Counted from the first letter of the stretch, positions 17,170-24,960 are shown. The stretch is DNA of 64,000 nt from Flavipsychrobacter sp. (GCA_031292525.1 JARLGY010000037.1:186001-250000); one strand, 5' to 3'. Notes: generated by a model from the letters alone, not told the origin. Translations and numbers: made by a program.

Positions 17170-17193
17170 ACCCCGACCTAAAGTCCGGGGCAA
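17170..17193. repeat. GC-rich hairpin downstream of the XRE gene
   Basis: CCCCGAC / GTCCGGGG pair around CTAAA, with one bulge, in an otherwise AT-rich gap. Similar CCCCGGACTTTAG-type extragenic elements are frequent in Bacteroidota; here it may end the XRE transcript. Confidence 0.4.
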
Positions 17194-17228
17194 CTTGCAT
17201 TACGCCCAATTCTGATGTTAAAGTGTTA

Positions 17229-17429
17229 TTAGTCTTCCGGCTCCAGCTCAAATATGTCCTCCACCCTCACTTTAAAGTAGCGTGCTATTTTAAGGGCAAG
17301 TATGGTAGATGGGGTGAATTTTCCTTTCTCTATAGATAATATTGTCTGCTTGGATACGTTTATTTGCTCTGCCAGGTCGCTCTGGGTAATATCCAGCTTT
17401 GCGCGTTCTACCCTTATTGTATTTTTCAT
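17229..17429 (-). CDS. XRE-type helix-turn-helix regulator
   Basis: 66 aa, consisting almost only of a Cro/C1-type HTH (SDLAEQINVSKQTILSIEKG at residues 18-37) and a short acidic tail. Its start overlaps the stop of the upstream membrane-protein gene (ATGA), so the two are translationally coupled. In this widespread pairing the small XRE protein controls its own operon. Very short but the HTH is clear. Confidence 0.88.
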   Translation of the reverse strand: MKNTIRVERAKLDITQSDLAEQINVSKQTILSIEKGKFTPSTILALKIARYFKVRVEDIFELEPED

Positions 17430-17971
17430 TTTTTGCGTAATAAGAAGATGAGCACAAAAAGCACCAACACTGCCAGAAAGTAAATCACAAAGAACAGCTT
17501 ATTCTTTTTAAGGTTCACCATTACCGTGTCATCATTGTACATCCACGCAGGGTCAAAAAATAAACCTATATAAAACACGGTCAAATAAGCGCCCAGTCCA
17601 AAATCCAGCATCAGCGCCAGCTCTATCCCGCTCAATGTCGTCACTTCATGTTTCTTTATTGCCAATACATCTATGCAAAATATAAGTGCCAGTATGCTGG
17701 TTACCATCACCCCCAAGCCCACCTGCATAGCTTTGGCCCGTATCTTCTGCACCCGTTCATCATCATTTTTTTCTTTGCTCCATGCTATCATATACAGCCC
17801 AAACGTAACCACTGCAAAAAACAGGTTAAACTGCTCATCAGCACTTGCCTGTATAAAAGGCAGCGGACCATGACTTACTGCCAGTAACGCGACCAATGCA
17901 ACAAAGGTGATCACCAAGCCATACACCTTGTTTTTGTAACACGACATCGGGAAAACAGAAAGACTTTTCAT
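17426..17971 (-). CDS. Four-helix integral membrane protein paired with XRE regulator
   Basis: 181 aa when started at MKSLSVFPMSCYK (17971); the frame opens at 18013. Five hydrophobic segments are seen at about residues 17-35, 47-62, 78-100, 112-135 and 155-176, ending in RKK. I do not recognise a named family; small membrane proteins with a coupled XRE gene are common in Bacteroidota and Firmicutes. The IS1595-type element has landed 49 bp upstream of this start (target duplicate 18020-18027), so the native promoter has been split. Confidence 0.7.
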   Translation of the reverse strand: MKSLSVFPMSCYKNKVYGLVITFVALVALLAVSHGPLPFIQASADEQFNLFFAVVTFGLYMIAWSKEKNDDERVQKIRAKAMQVGLGVMVTSILALIFCIDVLAIKKHEVTTLSGIELALMLDFGLGAYLTVFYIGLFFDPAWMYNDDTVMVNLKKNKLFFVIYFLAVLVLFVLIFLLRKK

Positions 17972-18019
17972 TTTGGTTCTTATTTGTTTGTTAGGAATAG
18001 TTTGATAGACCAAAAGTAA

Positions 18020-18027
18020 AGTTTACT
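18020..18027. repeat. Target-site duplication, left copy
   Basis: AGTTTACT directly abuts the left inverted end at 18028 and is repeated exactly at 21686-21693 next to the right end. Eight base pairs is the normal duplication length of IS1595-family elements. Confidence 0.9.
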
Positions 18028-18051
18028 GGGACTTATATACCAAAAGACACC
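18028..18051 (+). repeat. Left terminal inverted repeat of the IS1595-type element
   Basis: Starts GGGACTTATATACC and ends CAAAAGACACC. Pairs with 21662-21685; the inner half (CAAAAGACAC) is fully conserved. Confidence 0.88.
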
Positions 18052-18093
18052 ACAACAATAACAATATGAACGAAGCCGTGTAGATGTGAATTT

Positions 18094-18231
18094 TTACGGC
18101 TTCTTCTTGGTCTTCGATTCTTTATCCTTCTTCACGACCTTAAACACTTCGAGAAAGTCACCCTTAATCTTTAAAGGTGGTTCGTAGTGGTTCGGACGCT
18201 TTTTTGGTTCTTTCTTCTCGGCTTTTGCCAT
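18094..18231 (-). CDS. Small basic protein of the IS1595-type element
   Basis: A 45-codon frame, MAKAEKKEPKKRPNHYEPPL at the N-terminus and ending SKTKKKP. It is strongly basic at both ends with a central segment EPPLKIKGDFLEVFKVVKK. Short proteins with a PPLKIKGxFxEVxK-like core are a recurrent companion in Bacteroidota mobile elements in my recollection, which supports it as a real gene. It lies just inside the left terminal repeat, reading outward, and is divergent from the 57-aa gene at 18255. Possible role in DNA binding or transposition is inference. Confidence 0.6.
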   Translation of the reverse strand: MAKAEKKEPKKRPNHYEPPLKIKGDFLEVFKVVKKDKESKTKKKP

Positions 18232-18254
18232 TACACAAATTTAAACTAAATATT

Positions 18255-18428
18255 ATGACAACGGAAATTAAAGAAATAGAGCAACAAAAAATAAATGAAG
18301 CATGGGTGGAACTATGCAAATTGGCTAATCAAGAAATAATAAAAACAGATGGCGTTATTGACCAGGATAGTTTTATAAAATATGGCAAGCAATTGTTTGT
18401 TGTGAAATTTATCGAGGAGGCGTCATAA
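18255..18428 (+). CDS. 57-aa hypothetical protein, first passenger gene
   Basis: Starts MTTEIKEIEQQKINEAWVEL and ends KFIEEAS. It appears all-helical and acidic. The longer frame from 18177 overlaps the start of the divergent basic gene and is not used. It lies 33 bases before the HEPN gene on the same strand, so it could be its antitoxin-like partner, but no known family is recognised. Confidence 0.5.
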   Translation: MTTEIKEIEQQKINEAWVELCKLANQEIIKTDGVIDQDSFIKYGKQLFVVKFIEEAS

Positions 18429-18461
18429 TTATTTTTATTTTGATACCCAAAGAGATGCACC

Positions 18462-19466
18462 ATGGTTATTAAAATGATTGCCAATTTAGATAATCTATTT
18501 TTTGAAGGAGTACACAAATATACTCTTGCAGATTTTATAGCAGTAACTAAAAATGAATCATTTAAAGACAAGCATTTTAATAATGAACTCCTATTAACAC
18601 ATATCGGAAAGTATGAGGCTGAAAAATTCTTTCAGCCCAAAACCTTTGCCTACAACATTGTTAATCACTCTAAGGATATTGGAAAAACCCAGCAGGAATT
18701 AATAAGCGAAATAGAGAGTTTTTATAGCTATTTGAACCTGTTTGTTTTCACTCTTTGGTTTGTGAAAGATAACAGCATAAATATGACGGATGCACACACC
18801 TTAACTTTATCTCCTAATATGTATTATACGGTAACCAACCTATCTATTTTTACAAATGCAAGGGGAGAATTTAATGATGTTTACTTTACCAATAAAGAGA
18901 TTAATCTTGCTCATAGAATTTTTATAAATCTTGAAAAGGTTTACACCCCAGAAAGTGAAATTATAAAACAAAAAAGCAAGCAGAATAAAAAGGGTGCTCA
19001 AGAAATCCCCTATGATCCTAATTTAAAAGTTTCAACCTACTATAACAATCTATACAAAACAGAAAGGGCAATAAACTTCTTAATATCAGCGAGGAAGGTA
19101 AAATATTTGCCGCAAAAGGTGTCTTTGTATATGCCCGTTTTTGAAACACTTTTTTCCTGCGGGATTGCAAACGAGGTTACACAAAGGGTATCCGAAAGGG
19201 TTGCAAAATATATAGGCAAAAACGCAGCTGATAGATACGCTATATTTAAGATTGTAAAGGATGCCTACAATTTGAGGTCGCGATATCTGCATGGTGATGA
19301 GATATCAAATAGACACACTTCCACCGAATATCTAAAAGAACTTTCTTACAAAGTAGATGAGTTAGCTAGGAATATTTTTTACAAAATAATCATGAAAGAT
19401 TCCGAAACATTTTTACTTAGTAATACAGATTTGGACGAATATTTTAATAAAATGATGTTGAGTTAA
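18462..19466 (+). CDS. HEPN (Apea-like) domain protein, putative RNase
   Basis: 334 aa. The C-terminal half (about residues 220-310) has the Apea-like HEPN pattern: a helix with FETLFSCGIANEVTQRVSER, RVAKYIG, then KIVKDAYNLRSRYLHGDE. The R-x4-H catalytic motif of HEPN RNases is present as R272 to H277. Residues 1-200 look like an N-terminal helical/sensor region without a named domain. Apea-like HEPN proteins occur in defence islands and are thought to cleave RNA on activation. It may begin at Met5 (18474). The neighbour downstream (86 bases) is a membrane protein on the same strand. RNase activity is inferred from the motif. Confidence 0.72.
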   Translation: MVIKMIANLDNLFFEGVHKYTLADFIAVTKNESFKDKHFNNELLLTHIGKYEAEKFFQPKTFAYNIVNHSKDIGKTQQELISEIESFYSYLNLFVFTLWFVKDNSINMTDAHTLTLSPNMYYTVTNLSIFTNARGEFNDVYFTNKEINLAHRIFINLEKVYTPESEIIKQKSKQNKKGAQEIPYDPNLKVSTYYNNLYKTERAINFLISARKVKYLPQKVSLYMPVFETLFSCGIANEVTQRVSERVAKYIGKNAADRYAIFKIVKDAYNLRSRYLHGDEISNRHTSTEYLKELSYKVDELARNIFYKIIMKDSETFLLSNTDLDEYFNKMMLS

Positions 19467-19552
19467 TATATTTTTTAAAACAAAGGTGAAATACTATATG
19501 TTATCAGAATATTATTTTATGTTTGTGATATTATAAACCATTAAACATTATT

Positions 19553-20578
19553 ATGTCCTCAAAACTAGACTGGTGGAAGAATAGATGGAATGATTTAATC
19601 GAAGTCATAAGAGTTGGGTTTCCATACATTGTGTTAGCCTTGGGATTAGTTATGACTGTTTTGGGTATGGCAGGCACATTTAAGATTAGTTTAGCCAACG
19701 AGACAATAGCAAGTATTGGTAAAGTGTTTTTAGGCACAGCTTTATTCACTTTTATGATTAAATCATTTCAGTATAGTGGTGTTTTTAAAGCGGAACTCAC
19801 TAAGATAATATTTGAACCACAATACCTGGAGACTAAAAAAGATTTGCCAATATATTGGGATAAACTTTCCCGCGTGTTGTTTGAAGATAAATTTAAAGGA
19901 ATTAGCCACAAGTTACTTACTGATATACGGGACAAATATTTACCGACAAATTCTATTATGTACTATGAGGACTCAGAGCACGTAATAGAAATAATTTTAA
20001 ATAACAAGACAACTGGTGAAGCCACGCTAAAAAGGAAGTTTACATTTAACGCTGTTGCAGAAAATCCTAAAGAATTACATGCTTATACGTTTGGAATTTC
20101 AATACCATACAAGACCAACGCTCTCGATTTAAAATACAAAACGGAAGTTAAGGTTGATGGAGATATTCGCATCGACTTTAAGGATATACCGGATTTTACT
20201 ATACAGGATGGCGCCCTTGTAAAGCAATTCTCAGTTGAGTTAACTGGTCGAACTAGATACAAAATAATTAGAACTGAAGAAATTAACTATAATTTATACT
20301 ACGATAATATTCTTTTTTTCCAAGCTAATAAAATATACAATAACTTGCGGGTTGATATTCATTATCCAAAGAATTACCTTAACATAGAATTTAAGAAGTG
20401 TGGAACACTACTCCCGTACATTAAAGATGATCCCACTTCTAGTACGGCACAGTTTATGTACAATGGAATTATATACCCAGAGCAAGGATACTATATAAAT
20501 ATAAAACAAGTAAAACCAAACAGTATGAGAATCAACCAAATTGGCGGTAACGGAAAAGCAAAAACTAAATTATCTTAA
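19553..20578 (+). CDS. Two-helix membrane protein with large soluble domain (unknown)
   Basis: 341 aa. Two predicted membrane helices at about residues 22-42 (FPYIVLALGLVMTVLGMAG) and 52-68 (IASIGKVFLGTALFTFMI), followed by a cytoplasmic domain of about 260 residues. The first part of it is helical (KKDLPIYWDKLSRVLFEDKF) and the rest is rich in beta-strand-like alternation (TLKRKFTFNAVAENPK, YKTEVKVDGDIRIDF). I do not recognise a named family. The layout, an N-terminal 2TM anchor with a soluble sensor/effector, resembles membrane effectors in defence systems such as CBASS Cap15, but sequence similarity is not claimed. Carried inside the IS1595-type element next to the HEPN gene. Confidence 0.6.
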   Translation: MSSKLDWWKNRWNDLIEVIRVGFPYIVLALGLVMTVLGMAGTFKISLANETIASIGKVFLGTALFTFMIKSFQYSGVFKAELTKIIFEPQYLETKKDLPIYWDKLSRVLFEDKFKGISHKLLTDIRDKYLPTNSIMYYEDSEHVIEIILNNKTTGEATLKRKFTFNAVAENPKELHAYTFGISIPYKTNALDLKYKTEVKVDGDIRIDFKDIPDFTIQDGALVKQFSVELTGRTRYKIIRTEEINYNLYYDNILFFQANKIYNNLRVDIHYPKNYLNIEFKKCGTLLPYIKDDPTSSTAQFMYNGIIYPEQGYYINIKQVKPNSMRINQIGGNGKAKTKLS

Positions 20579-20583
20579 CTCTT

Positions 20584-20619
20584 AAAATAAAAAGACCGCA
20601 AGTGCGGTCTTTTTATTTT
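20584..20619. terminator. Strong bidirectional terminator inside the element
   Basis: Perfect 16-bp stem AAAATAAAAAGACCGC / GCGGTCTTTTTATTTT with AAGT loop. It separates the passenger membrane gene (+) from the transposase (-), whose stop codon lies in the right arm. Confidence 0.92.
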
Positions 20620-21605
20620 CCTATCAACGTTTGATAAGTAATCCTTGCCTTTATAACACTACCTATTGCGTCTGCAAACTTCTGATTGCTATTCTCATTG
20701 CGCACGTTGTAGCGGTATGCATACTCATTGCAATAGCGATGTAAATGCTTAGGACTTGTTTGGTGATACACGCCAATGATACCACGCTTAAAGATGCTCC
20801 AAAAGCCCTCTATTGTGTTGGTGCTAAATTCACCCTTTGTCCATTCGTCTTGCGCATGGTTCACAACTACATGCAGTTTGTAAGTATGTTTCAAAGCACG
20901 ATAAGCATGTAAGCCATCAGTTACAACGGTTGCATCTTTGCTAATATTAGCATCCAACAGAGGAATAAGCACTTCCCTGTTGGCAGCTACCATAGGTTGC
21001 ACCCTGATAACTCCATCACGTTGTAGAATGCCCAACACTGGCACTTTAGTATCTATAGCTTGTATATGTCTTGTTTTGCCTGATAGTTCTTGCGCAGCCG
21101 CTTTATTTGCAGCGCGTACTTTCTTACTCTTGTTCTTTTCTTTGCCGCCTATGTATGTTTCGTCAACCTCAACAACACCTGTTAACAGCATATCGGGTTG
21201 TGTACTTGCAAACATTTCACGGATGCGTGACAGGACGAACCAAGCAGACTTTTGCGTGATATTTAGCTGCAATGCAAGGTTACGTGAGCTTATGCCTTTA
21301 CTGGAAGTGGTGCACAACCATATAGCCGCGAACCATGTTTGCAGAGGTAATTTAGTGGCTTCAAATATTGTCCCTACAGTAGCGGTAAAGTTTTTATTGC
21401 AACCCTTTTCAGCACACTTGTATTCATTCACACCAACTTTGGCAGGGGATTTGCTTCTATTGCTGCGCGTGTAAACGTGGATAGAACCACAATGAGGACA
21501 TGCAGGAGTGCCGCCCCAAATCTGCTGTTCTAAGAAATCATAGCATGTTTTCTCATCCTTAAAGTATCTGATTAATTCGATTAAGCTTTTGAATTTGAAG
21601 TCCAT
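20613..21605 (-). CDS. IS1595/ISXO2-family transposase
   Basis: 330 aa from the Met at 21605 (MDFKFKSLIE); the frame opens at 21653 but that stretch lies near the right terminal repeat and is unlike family N-termini. An N-terminal zinc ribbon is formed by C36/C39 and C64/C69 (CPHC, CAEKGC). The DDE-type core shows D148 (VEVDETYIGGK), D230 (VVTDGLHAY) and the N/E motif NTIEGFWSIFKRG at about 263-275. All are in order without frameshift. It would catalyse cut-and-paste or copy-type transposition with 8-bp duplications, as seen at this insertion. Confidence 0.93.
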   Translation of the reverse strand: MDFKFKSLIELIRYFKDEKTCYDFLEQQIWGGTPACPHCGSIHVYTRSNRSKSPAKVGVNEYKCAEKGCNKNFTATVGTIFEATKLPLQTWFAAIWLCTTSSKGISSRNLALQLNITQKSAWFVLSRIREMFASTQPDMLLTGVVEVDETYIGGKEKNKSKKVRAANKAAAQELSGKTRHIQAIDTKVPVLGILQRDGVIRVQPMVAANREVLIPLLDANISKDATVVTDGLHAYRALKHTYKLHVVVNHAQDEWTKGEFSTNTIEGFWSIFKRGIIGVYHQTSPKHLHRYCNEYAYRYNVRNENSNQKFADAIGSVIKARITYQTLIGK

Positions 21606-21661
21606 TTTGTTGCTATTGATACTCAAAGCTACAAAAGGTAATCCATATAACAAAATATTTT

Positions 21662-21685
21662 CGTGTCTTTTGATATATAATCACC
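21662..21685 (-). repeat. Right terminal inverted repeat of the IS1595-type element
   Basis: Read inward on the minus strand it begins GGTGATTATATATC and ends AAAAGACACG. It sits about 60 bases upstream of the transposase start. Confidence 0.88.
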
Positions 21686-21693
21686 AGTTTACT
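21686..21693. repeat. Target-site duplication, right copy
   Basis: AGTTTACT, identical to 18020-18027. Confidence 0.9.
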
Positions 21694-21793
21694 TTAATTA
21701 TAAACAAACAAAGTTTGATTTTTATTTACTAAACTGTACAAAAAAATACTTGCAGCTTTTATGCGCCCTGGCTACTTTACTTTTTTTTAGTTA

Positions 21794-21817
21794 GGTGTCT
21801 TTTGATATATAGTCACC
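21794..21817 (-). repeat. Solo extra copy of the right terminal repeat
   Basis: Read on the minus strand it begins GGTGACTATATATC and ends AAAAGACACC, closer to the left end than to the neighbouring right end in its last bases. It lies 108 bp outside the element and is in the same orientation as the right end. No matching left copy or duplication was found, so it is probably a relic of another insertion or a one-ended event. Confidence 0.7.
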
Positions 21818-21860
21818 AATAAAGTTATTTTACTTACCCGGACAGGTGCTTGTTTATCAC

Positions 21861-21895
21861 AAAAAAACCGCTGCACCATACGGCACAGCGGTCTT
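21861..21895 (-). terminator. Terminator of the secreted protein gene at 21915
   Basis: ACCGCTG / CAGCGGT stem with 12-base loop and a run of seven A on the plus strand (U-run on the minus transcript). Confidence 0.75.
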
Positions 21896-21914
21896 AAAAA
21901 TTAATATAAATAGC

Positions 21915-23801
21915 TTACTGCCGTATGAAACTGTGAGTAGATAATACCTTACCACTTGCATCTACAGCCTTTAAAAAATAAGTACCTGTTGGCAGGGGTG
22001 CAACGTTAAACTGTACCACATTCGCACCGTCATCGCAGTAGTGGCTCATCAGCTTATCTACCACGCGGCCCTGGGTATTGTATATCACAAAGTTTACCAG
22101 TTGCTCATGCTCTATATCAAACTTCAACTGTATAAAATGCCACGAAGGATTCGGGTATAATACAGAAGTCTGTTTAGCTGCGCTCACCTGTGGCACTGCC
22201 GTGTAGTTAGGCGATAATATGCGCGCCATGTAGTTGCCATAATTACCATCGTGATGGCCAAATATGCCTTCTATCCACACGCTTTCCAGATCATTCCACT
22301 GCGGTTGGCTGCCACTGTAGTCGCCCCAGCGCTGCTCCTTACCTGCCAGTTGCTTAATGCTCTTGTCACCGGTTTTCACTACCACCATGTTAGAGTAGCT
22401 GCTGCCATCAAAGTATATGGTTCCCATTCCCGGAAAGGTATTGGGCCCCGTAAAGTTGAACGAGATAATAGACGGATTGCTGCCCGGCTGCCCTATTGTG
22501 TACTTGTTACCCGCAAAAGATATGTTAGGATACCCAAAGTCAAGAGTATCTATACTAAACAAATGCCCCTGCACTGTAGGCGCAGTAGCATAGTTGCTGA
22601 TAATGCCGTGGTACACTGCCGATCCCCCGTTAGCCGGGTTCACACAAGCGTGCACAAATTGTATCTCGCTGCCTTCTGTATATGCACCCAGTATGCGGTC
22701 ATCATTGGTCATCAGCACTACACTGGTATCGGGCTGGCGACCATCGGGTGGCACCCCGTAAGCAAGATTGCTTACCAATGGTGTCACCACCAGGTTATTA
22801 TTGGCACTCCCTATTGTGTCGGGTATCTTCACCAAAAAGAAGCTGTCGTTCTGCACTTGCAGTATTTTCTTGCCCAGCAGGTACTGGCTTGGCCCCTTTA
22901 TGCTGCCGCCGCCCTTTACCGGGTAAAGATTGCGTATATACAGGCCATTGCTTTTTATACTATCCCAGAGCTGGTAGTTAAGTGTAGAATCGCCATTATA
23001 ACCATCCTGCTTGCGTATCTGGTATATCACACTTTCTTTAAAACCTATCTGCCAGCTTATACCATCCATTACCTGGTTACCGGTAAAGAAAAATTCATCG
23101 TGCGTAATGGCTATAGCCGGGTAGTCGAAAGCTGTACTGTCATTGGCAAAGTTGCCATAAAATTTATAAAAGCTCCATGCACCTGTCGGGTCGTTTGTTT
23201 TAGAGAACCCTACCACTATGTAGTTATATTGGTTCACCCCGTTCAGCATAATGCAGATGAACTTATCAGCTTCGGGGTCGTAGATCACCTTAGGGTCGTA
23301 ACGGTAGTTATTCTGGTTGGTAATACTGCTATTCAAACCTACAGATAGCGAAAAATTGTACAGAGACTTACGATTAGTCATTTGCCCTGTAGTGGCATCG
23401 TGTACAGAAATATTTTGGTTAATAACAGATACTGCCTGGTTATTGTTATTAATAGCCATGTAGTTATCAGACGGTATGCCACCCAAGCTATCTGCAATAA
23501 AACCTATAGCCACTATAGGCGCTGCGGCCGTAGTGGTCTTATTATATCCCACGTTCGATACTTTCCGCGGGAAGGCCTTTTGTATTAGCTTTTTTACAGA
23601 ATCCAGCTCACCCGTCTGTTCGTTTTTATCAGGGTCGGGCATTTCGCTGTTGAGTATTTGTGCGTTGTATTTATCATCTACATCTCTAAGCACTGCCTGG
23701 CCTGCAAGCGGCGTTGTATAGCGCTTCACCCTTGCATTTTGTGCATAGCTACTATTTGCCAGCACAAATAAAATACCCAATAAAAATACGCGTGTCTTCA
23801 T
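21915..23801 (-). CDS. Secreted T9SS type A sorting-domain protein
   Basis: 628 aa from the Met at 23801, which begins a clean signal peptide (MKTRVFLLGILFVLANSSYAQ); the frame opens at 23912 but the preceding 37 residues are not signal-like. The middle (about residues 100-500) has repeated aromatic-rich short strands, such as SVYDPEADKFI-like YDPEADKFICIML, KTNDPTGAWSFYKF and the WGDYSGSQPQWND segment, seen in sialidase/beta-propeller-like secreted proteins of Bacteroidota. The last about 75 residues form a T9SS type A domain (LYPNPSWHFIQLKF ... LPTGTYFLKAVDASGK). It would be exported by the Sec and T9SS routes to the surface or medium. Substrate unknown. Confidence 0.85.
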   Translation of the reverse strand: MKTRVFLLGILFVLANSSYAQNARVKRYTTPLAGQAVLRDVDDKYNAQILNSEMPDPDKNEQTGELDSVKKLIQKAFPRKVSNVGYNKTTTAAAPIVAIGFIADSLGGIPSDNYMAINNNNQAVSVINQNISVHDATTGQMTNRKSLYNFSLSVGLNSSITNQNNYRYDPKVIYDPEADKFICIMLNGVNQYNYIVVGFSKTNDPTGAWSFYKFYGNFANDSTAFDYPAIAITHDEFFFTGNQVMDGISWQIGFKESVIYQIRKQDGYNGDSTLNYQLWDSIKSNGLYIRNLYPVKGGGSIKGPSQYLLGKKILQVQNDSFFLVKIPDTIGSANNNLVVTPLVSNLAYGVPPDGRQPDTSVVLMTNDDRILGAYTEGSEIQFVHACVNPANGGSAVYHGIISNYATAPTVQGHLFSIDTLDFGYPNISFAGNKYTIGQPGSNPSIISFNFTGPNTFPGMGTIYFDGSSYSNMVVVKTGDKSIKQLAGKEQRWGDYSGSQPQWNDLESVWIEGIFGHHDGNYGNYMARILSPNYTAVPQVSAAKQTSVLYPNPSWHFIQLKFDIEHEQLVNFVIYNTQGRVVDKLMSHYCDDGANVVQFNVAPLPTGTYFLKAVDASGKVLSTHSFIRQ

Positions 23802-23823
23802 ACTGCAAATTTGTTTAAATATA

Positions 23824-23860
23824 AGAAAACCGCAGCACTTCTGTAGGTGCTGCGGCTTGT
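23824..23860 (-). terminator. Terminator of atpG
   Basis: CCGCAGCAC / GTGCTGCGG 9-bp stem with 8-base loop and A-rich left flank, between atpG and the downstream secreted-protein gene. Confidence 0.8.
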
Positions 23861-23886
23861 AAATATAATGTTTAACAATAATGACA

Positions 23887-24774
23887 TTAACCTTGCAATG
23901 CTGCTGCCCCACTCACAATTTCTGTAAGTTCTGTAGTAATGGCTGCCTGGCGTGCACGGTTGTAGCTGATCTTCAGGCTACGCAACATTTCATTGGCATT
24001 CTCACTCGCCTTATCCATAGCGGTCATACGTGCACCGTGTTCAGATGCATTAGCATCTAGTATAGCCTTGTACACTTGTGTGTTCAGTATTTTAGGCATC
24101 AGTTCCTGCAGCAAGGTTTCCATGTCCGGTTCGTATATAAAATCGGCATTGGTCTTCTTGGCTCCTTCCTCCTTTACCACTTTAGGTATAGGCAGGTATG
24201 GCTCGCTGATAAACACCTGGGTAGCAGCATTTCTAAACTGGCTGTAAACGATCTCTACCCTATCGTATTCCCCTTTTAGAAAAGACTCCTGGGCATACAC
24301 CGCGGCGTGCTTCACATTTTCAAAACGCAGGTCTGAAAATAGCTGCCAGTAAGTATCTACCATGCTTACACCAGCGCGCAAAAAGGCTTCGTAACCTTTC
24401 TTACCTATTGGCATAATGGTAACATTACCTTTAGCTTCCTGTGCAGGAAATTTATCTTTAATTACCTGGCGGGTAAGTTTTATAATATTGGCATTATAAG
24501 CGCCACAAAGTCCGCGATCACTGGTTATAGGTATCATCAATATGCGTTCAGGAGCGCGTTCGTCAGCCAGTGGCATATTTACATCTGCCGATGCACTGCT
24601 TACAATATTACTCAGCATTTCCTGCAGCTTCACGGCATATGGGCGCATTTGTACTATCGCGTCTTGCGCACGGCGAAGTTTAGCAGCGCTCACCATCTTC
24701 ATTGCCTTTGTTATCTGCTGAGTAGATGTAACTGATTTTATGCGGTTACGAACTTCTTTTAACTGTCCTGACAT
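23887..24774 (-). CDS. atpG: ATP synthase gamma subunit
   Basis: 295 aa. The central stalk subunit of F1, which rotates inside alpha3beta3. N-terminal LKEVRNRIKSVTSTQQITKAMKMVSAAKLRRAQ is the conserved coiled coil; DRGLCGAYNANI near residue 85 and the C-terminal MTAMDKASENANEMLRSL-x-YNRARQAAITTELTEIVSGAAAL are also diagnostic. It stands alone: pyk lies on the other side in divergent orientation and the gene downstream is a secreted protein, with a terminator between, so atpG is not in an operon with atpA or atpD here. Confidence 0.97.
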   Translation of the reverse strand: MSGQLKEVRNRIKSVTSTQQITKAMKMVSAAKLRRAQDAIVQMRPYAVKLQEMLSNIVSSASADVNMPLADERAPERILMIPITSDRGLCGAYNANIIKLTRQVIKDKFPAQEAKGNVTIMPIGKKGYEAFLRAGVSMVDTYWQLFSDLRFENVKHAAVYAQESFLKGEYDRVEIVYSQFRNAATQVFISEPYLPIPKVVKEEGAKKTNADFIYEPDMETLLQELMPKILNTQVYKAILDANASEHGARMTAMDKASENANEMLRSLKISYNRARQAAITTELTEIVSGAAALQG

Positions 24775-24960
24775 ACTAAATTGTAAAATGTTATAACGGG
24801 CGCAAAGTTAAAATTTAATGATGAAGATTTCAAAAAGCATTTATTAATTGATTAATTTAGGGGCATAACAGGTTTCCCTGCTTATCTGCAAGTATATGTG
24901 GTATATATTTTTACAATCCAAAGTCAAACATATCTAGCCACTAAATCGAATTAAAGTATC

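Larger units (their letters stand above)
18028..21685. mobile_element. IS1595-family element with passenger genes (3658 bp)
   Basis: The element is bounded by 24-bp imperfect inverted repeats: left 18028-18051 beginning GGGACTTATATACC, right (read inward) 21685-21662 beginning GGTGATTATATATC, both continuing CAAAAGACAC. About 19 of 24 positions match. Perfect 8-bp direct repeats AGTTTACT flank it. It encodes one IS1595/ISXO2-type transposase on the minus strand next to the right end, and additionally a 45-aa basic protein, a 57-aa protein, a HEPN protein and a two-helix membrane protein. IS1595 elements with passenger genes are known as a class; the particular cargo here is AT-rich compared with the surroundings. 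Both ends and the transposase look intact, so it may be recently mobile. Confidence 0.88.

Noticed and set aside
18177-18254. Upstream extension of the 57-aa passenger gene
   Set aside because: The extra residues overlap the divergent basic gene and the promoter region, and the start at 18255 gives a cleaner protein.
22251-23348. Long plus-strand frame of 365 codons
   Set aside because: It is the antisense of the T9SS protein gene at 21915, with a residue make-up typical of a shadow frame.
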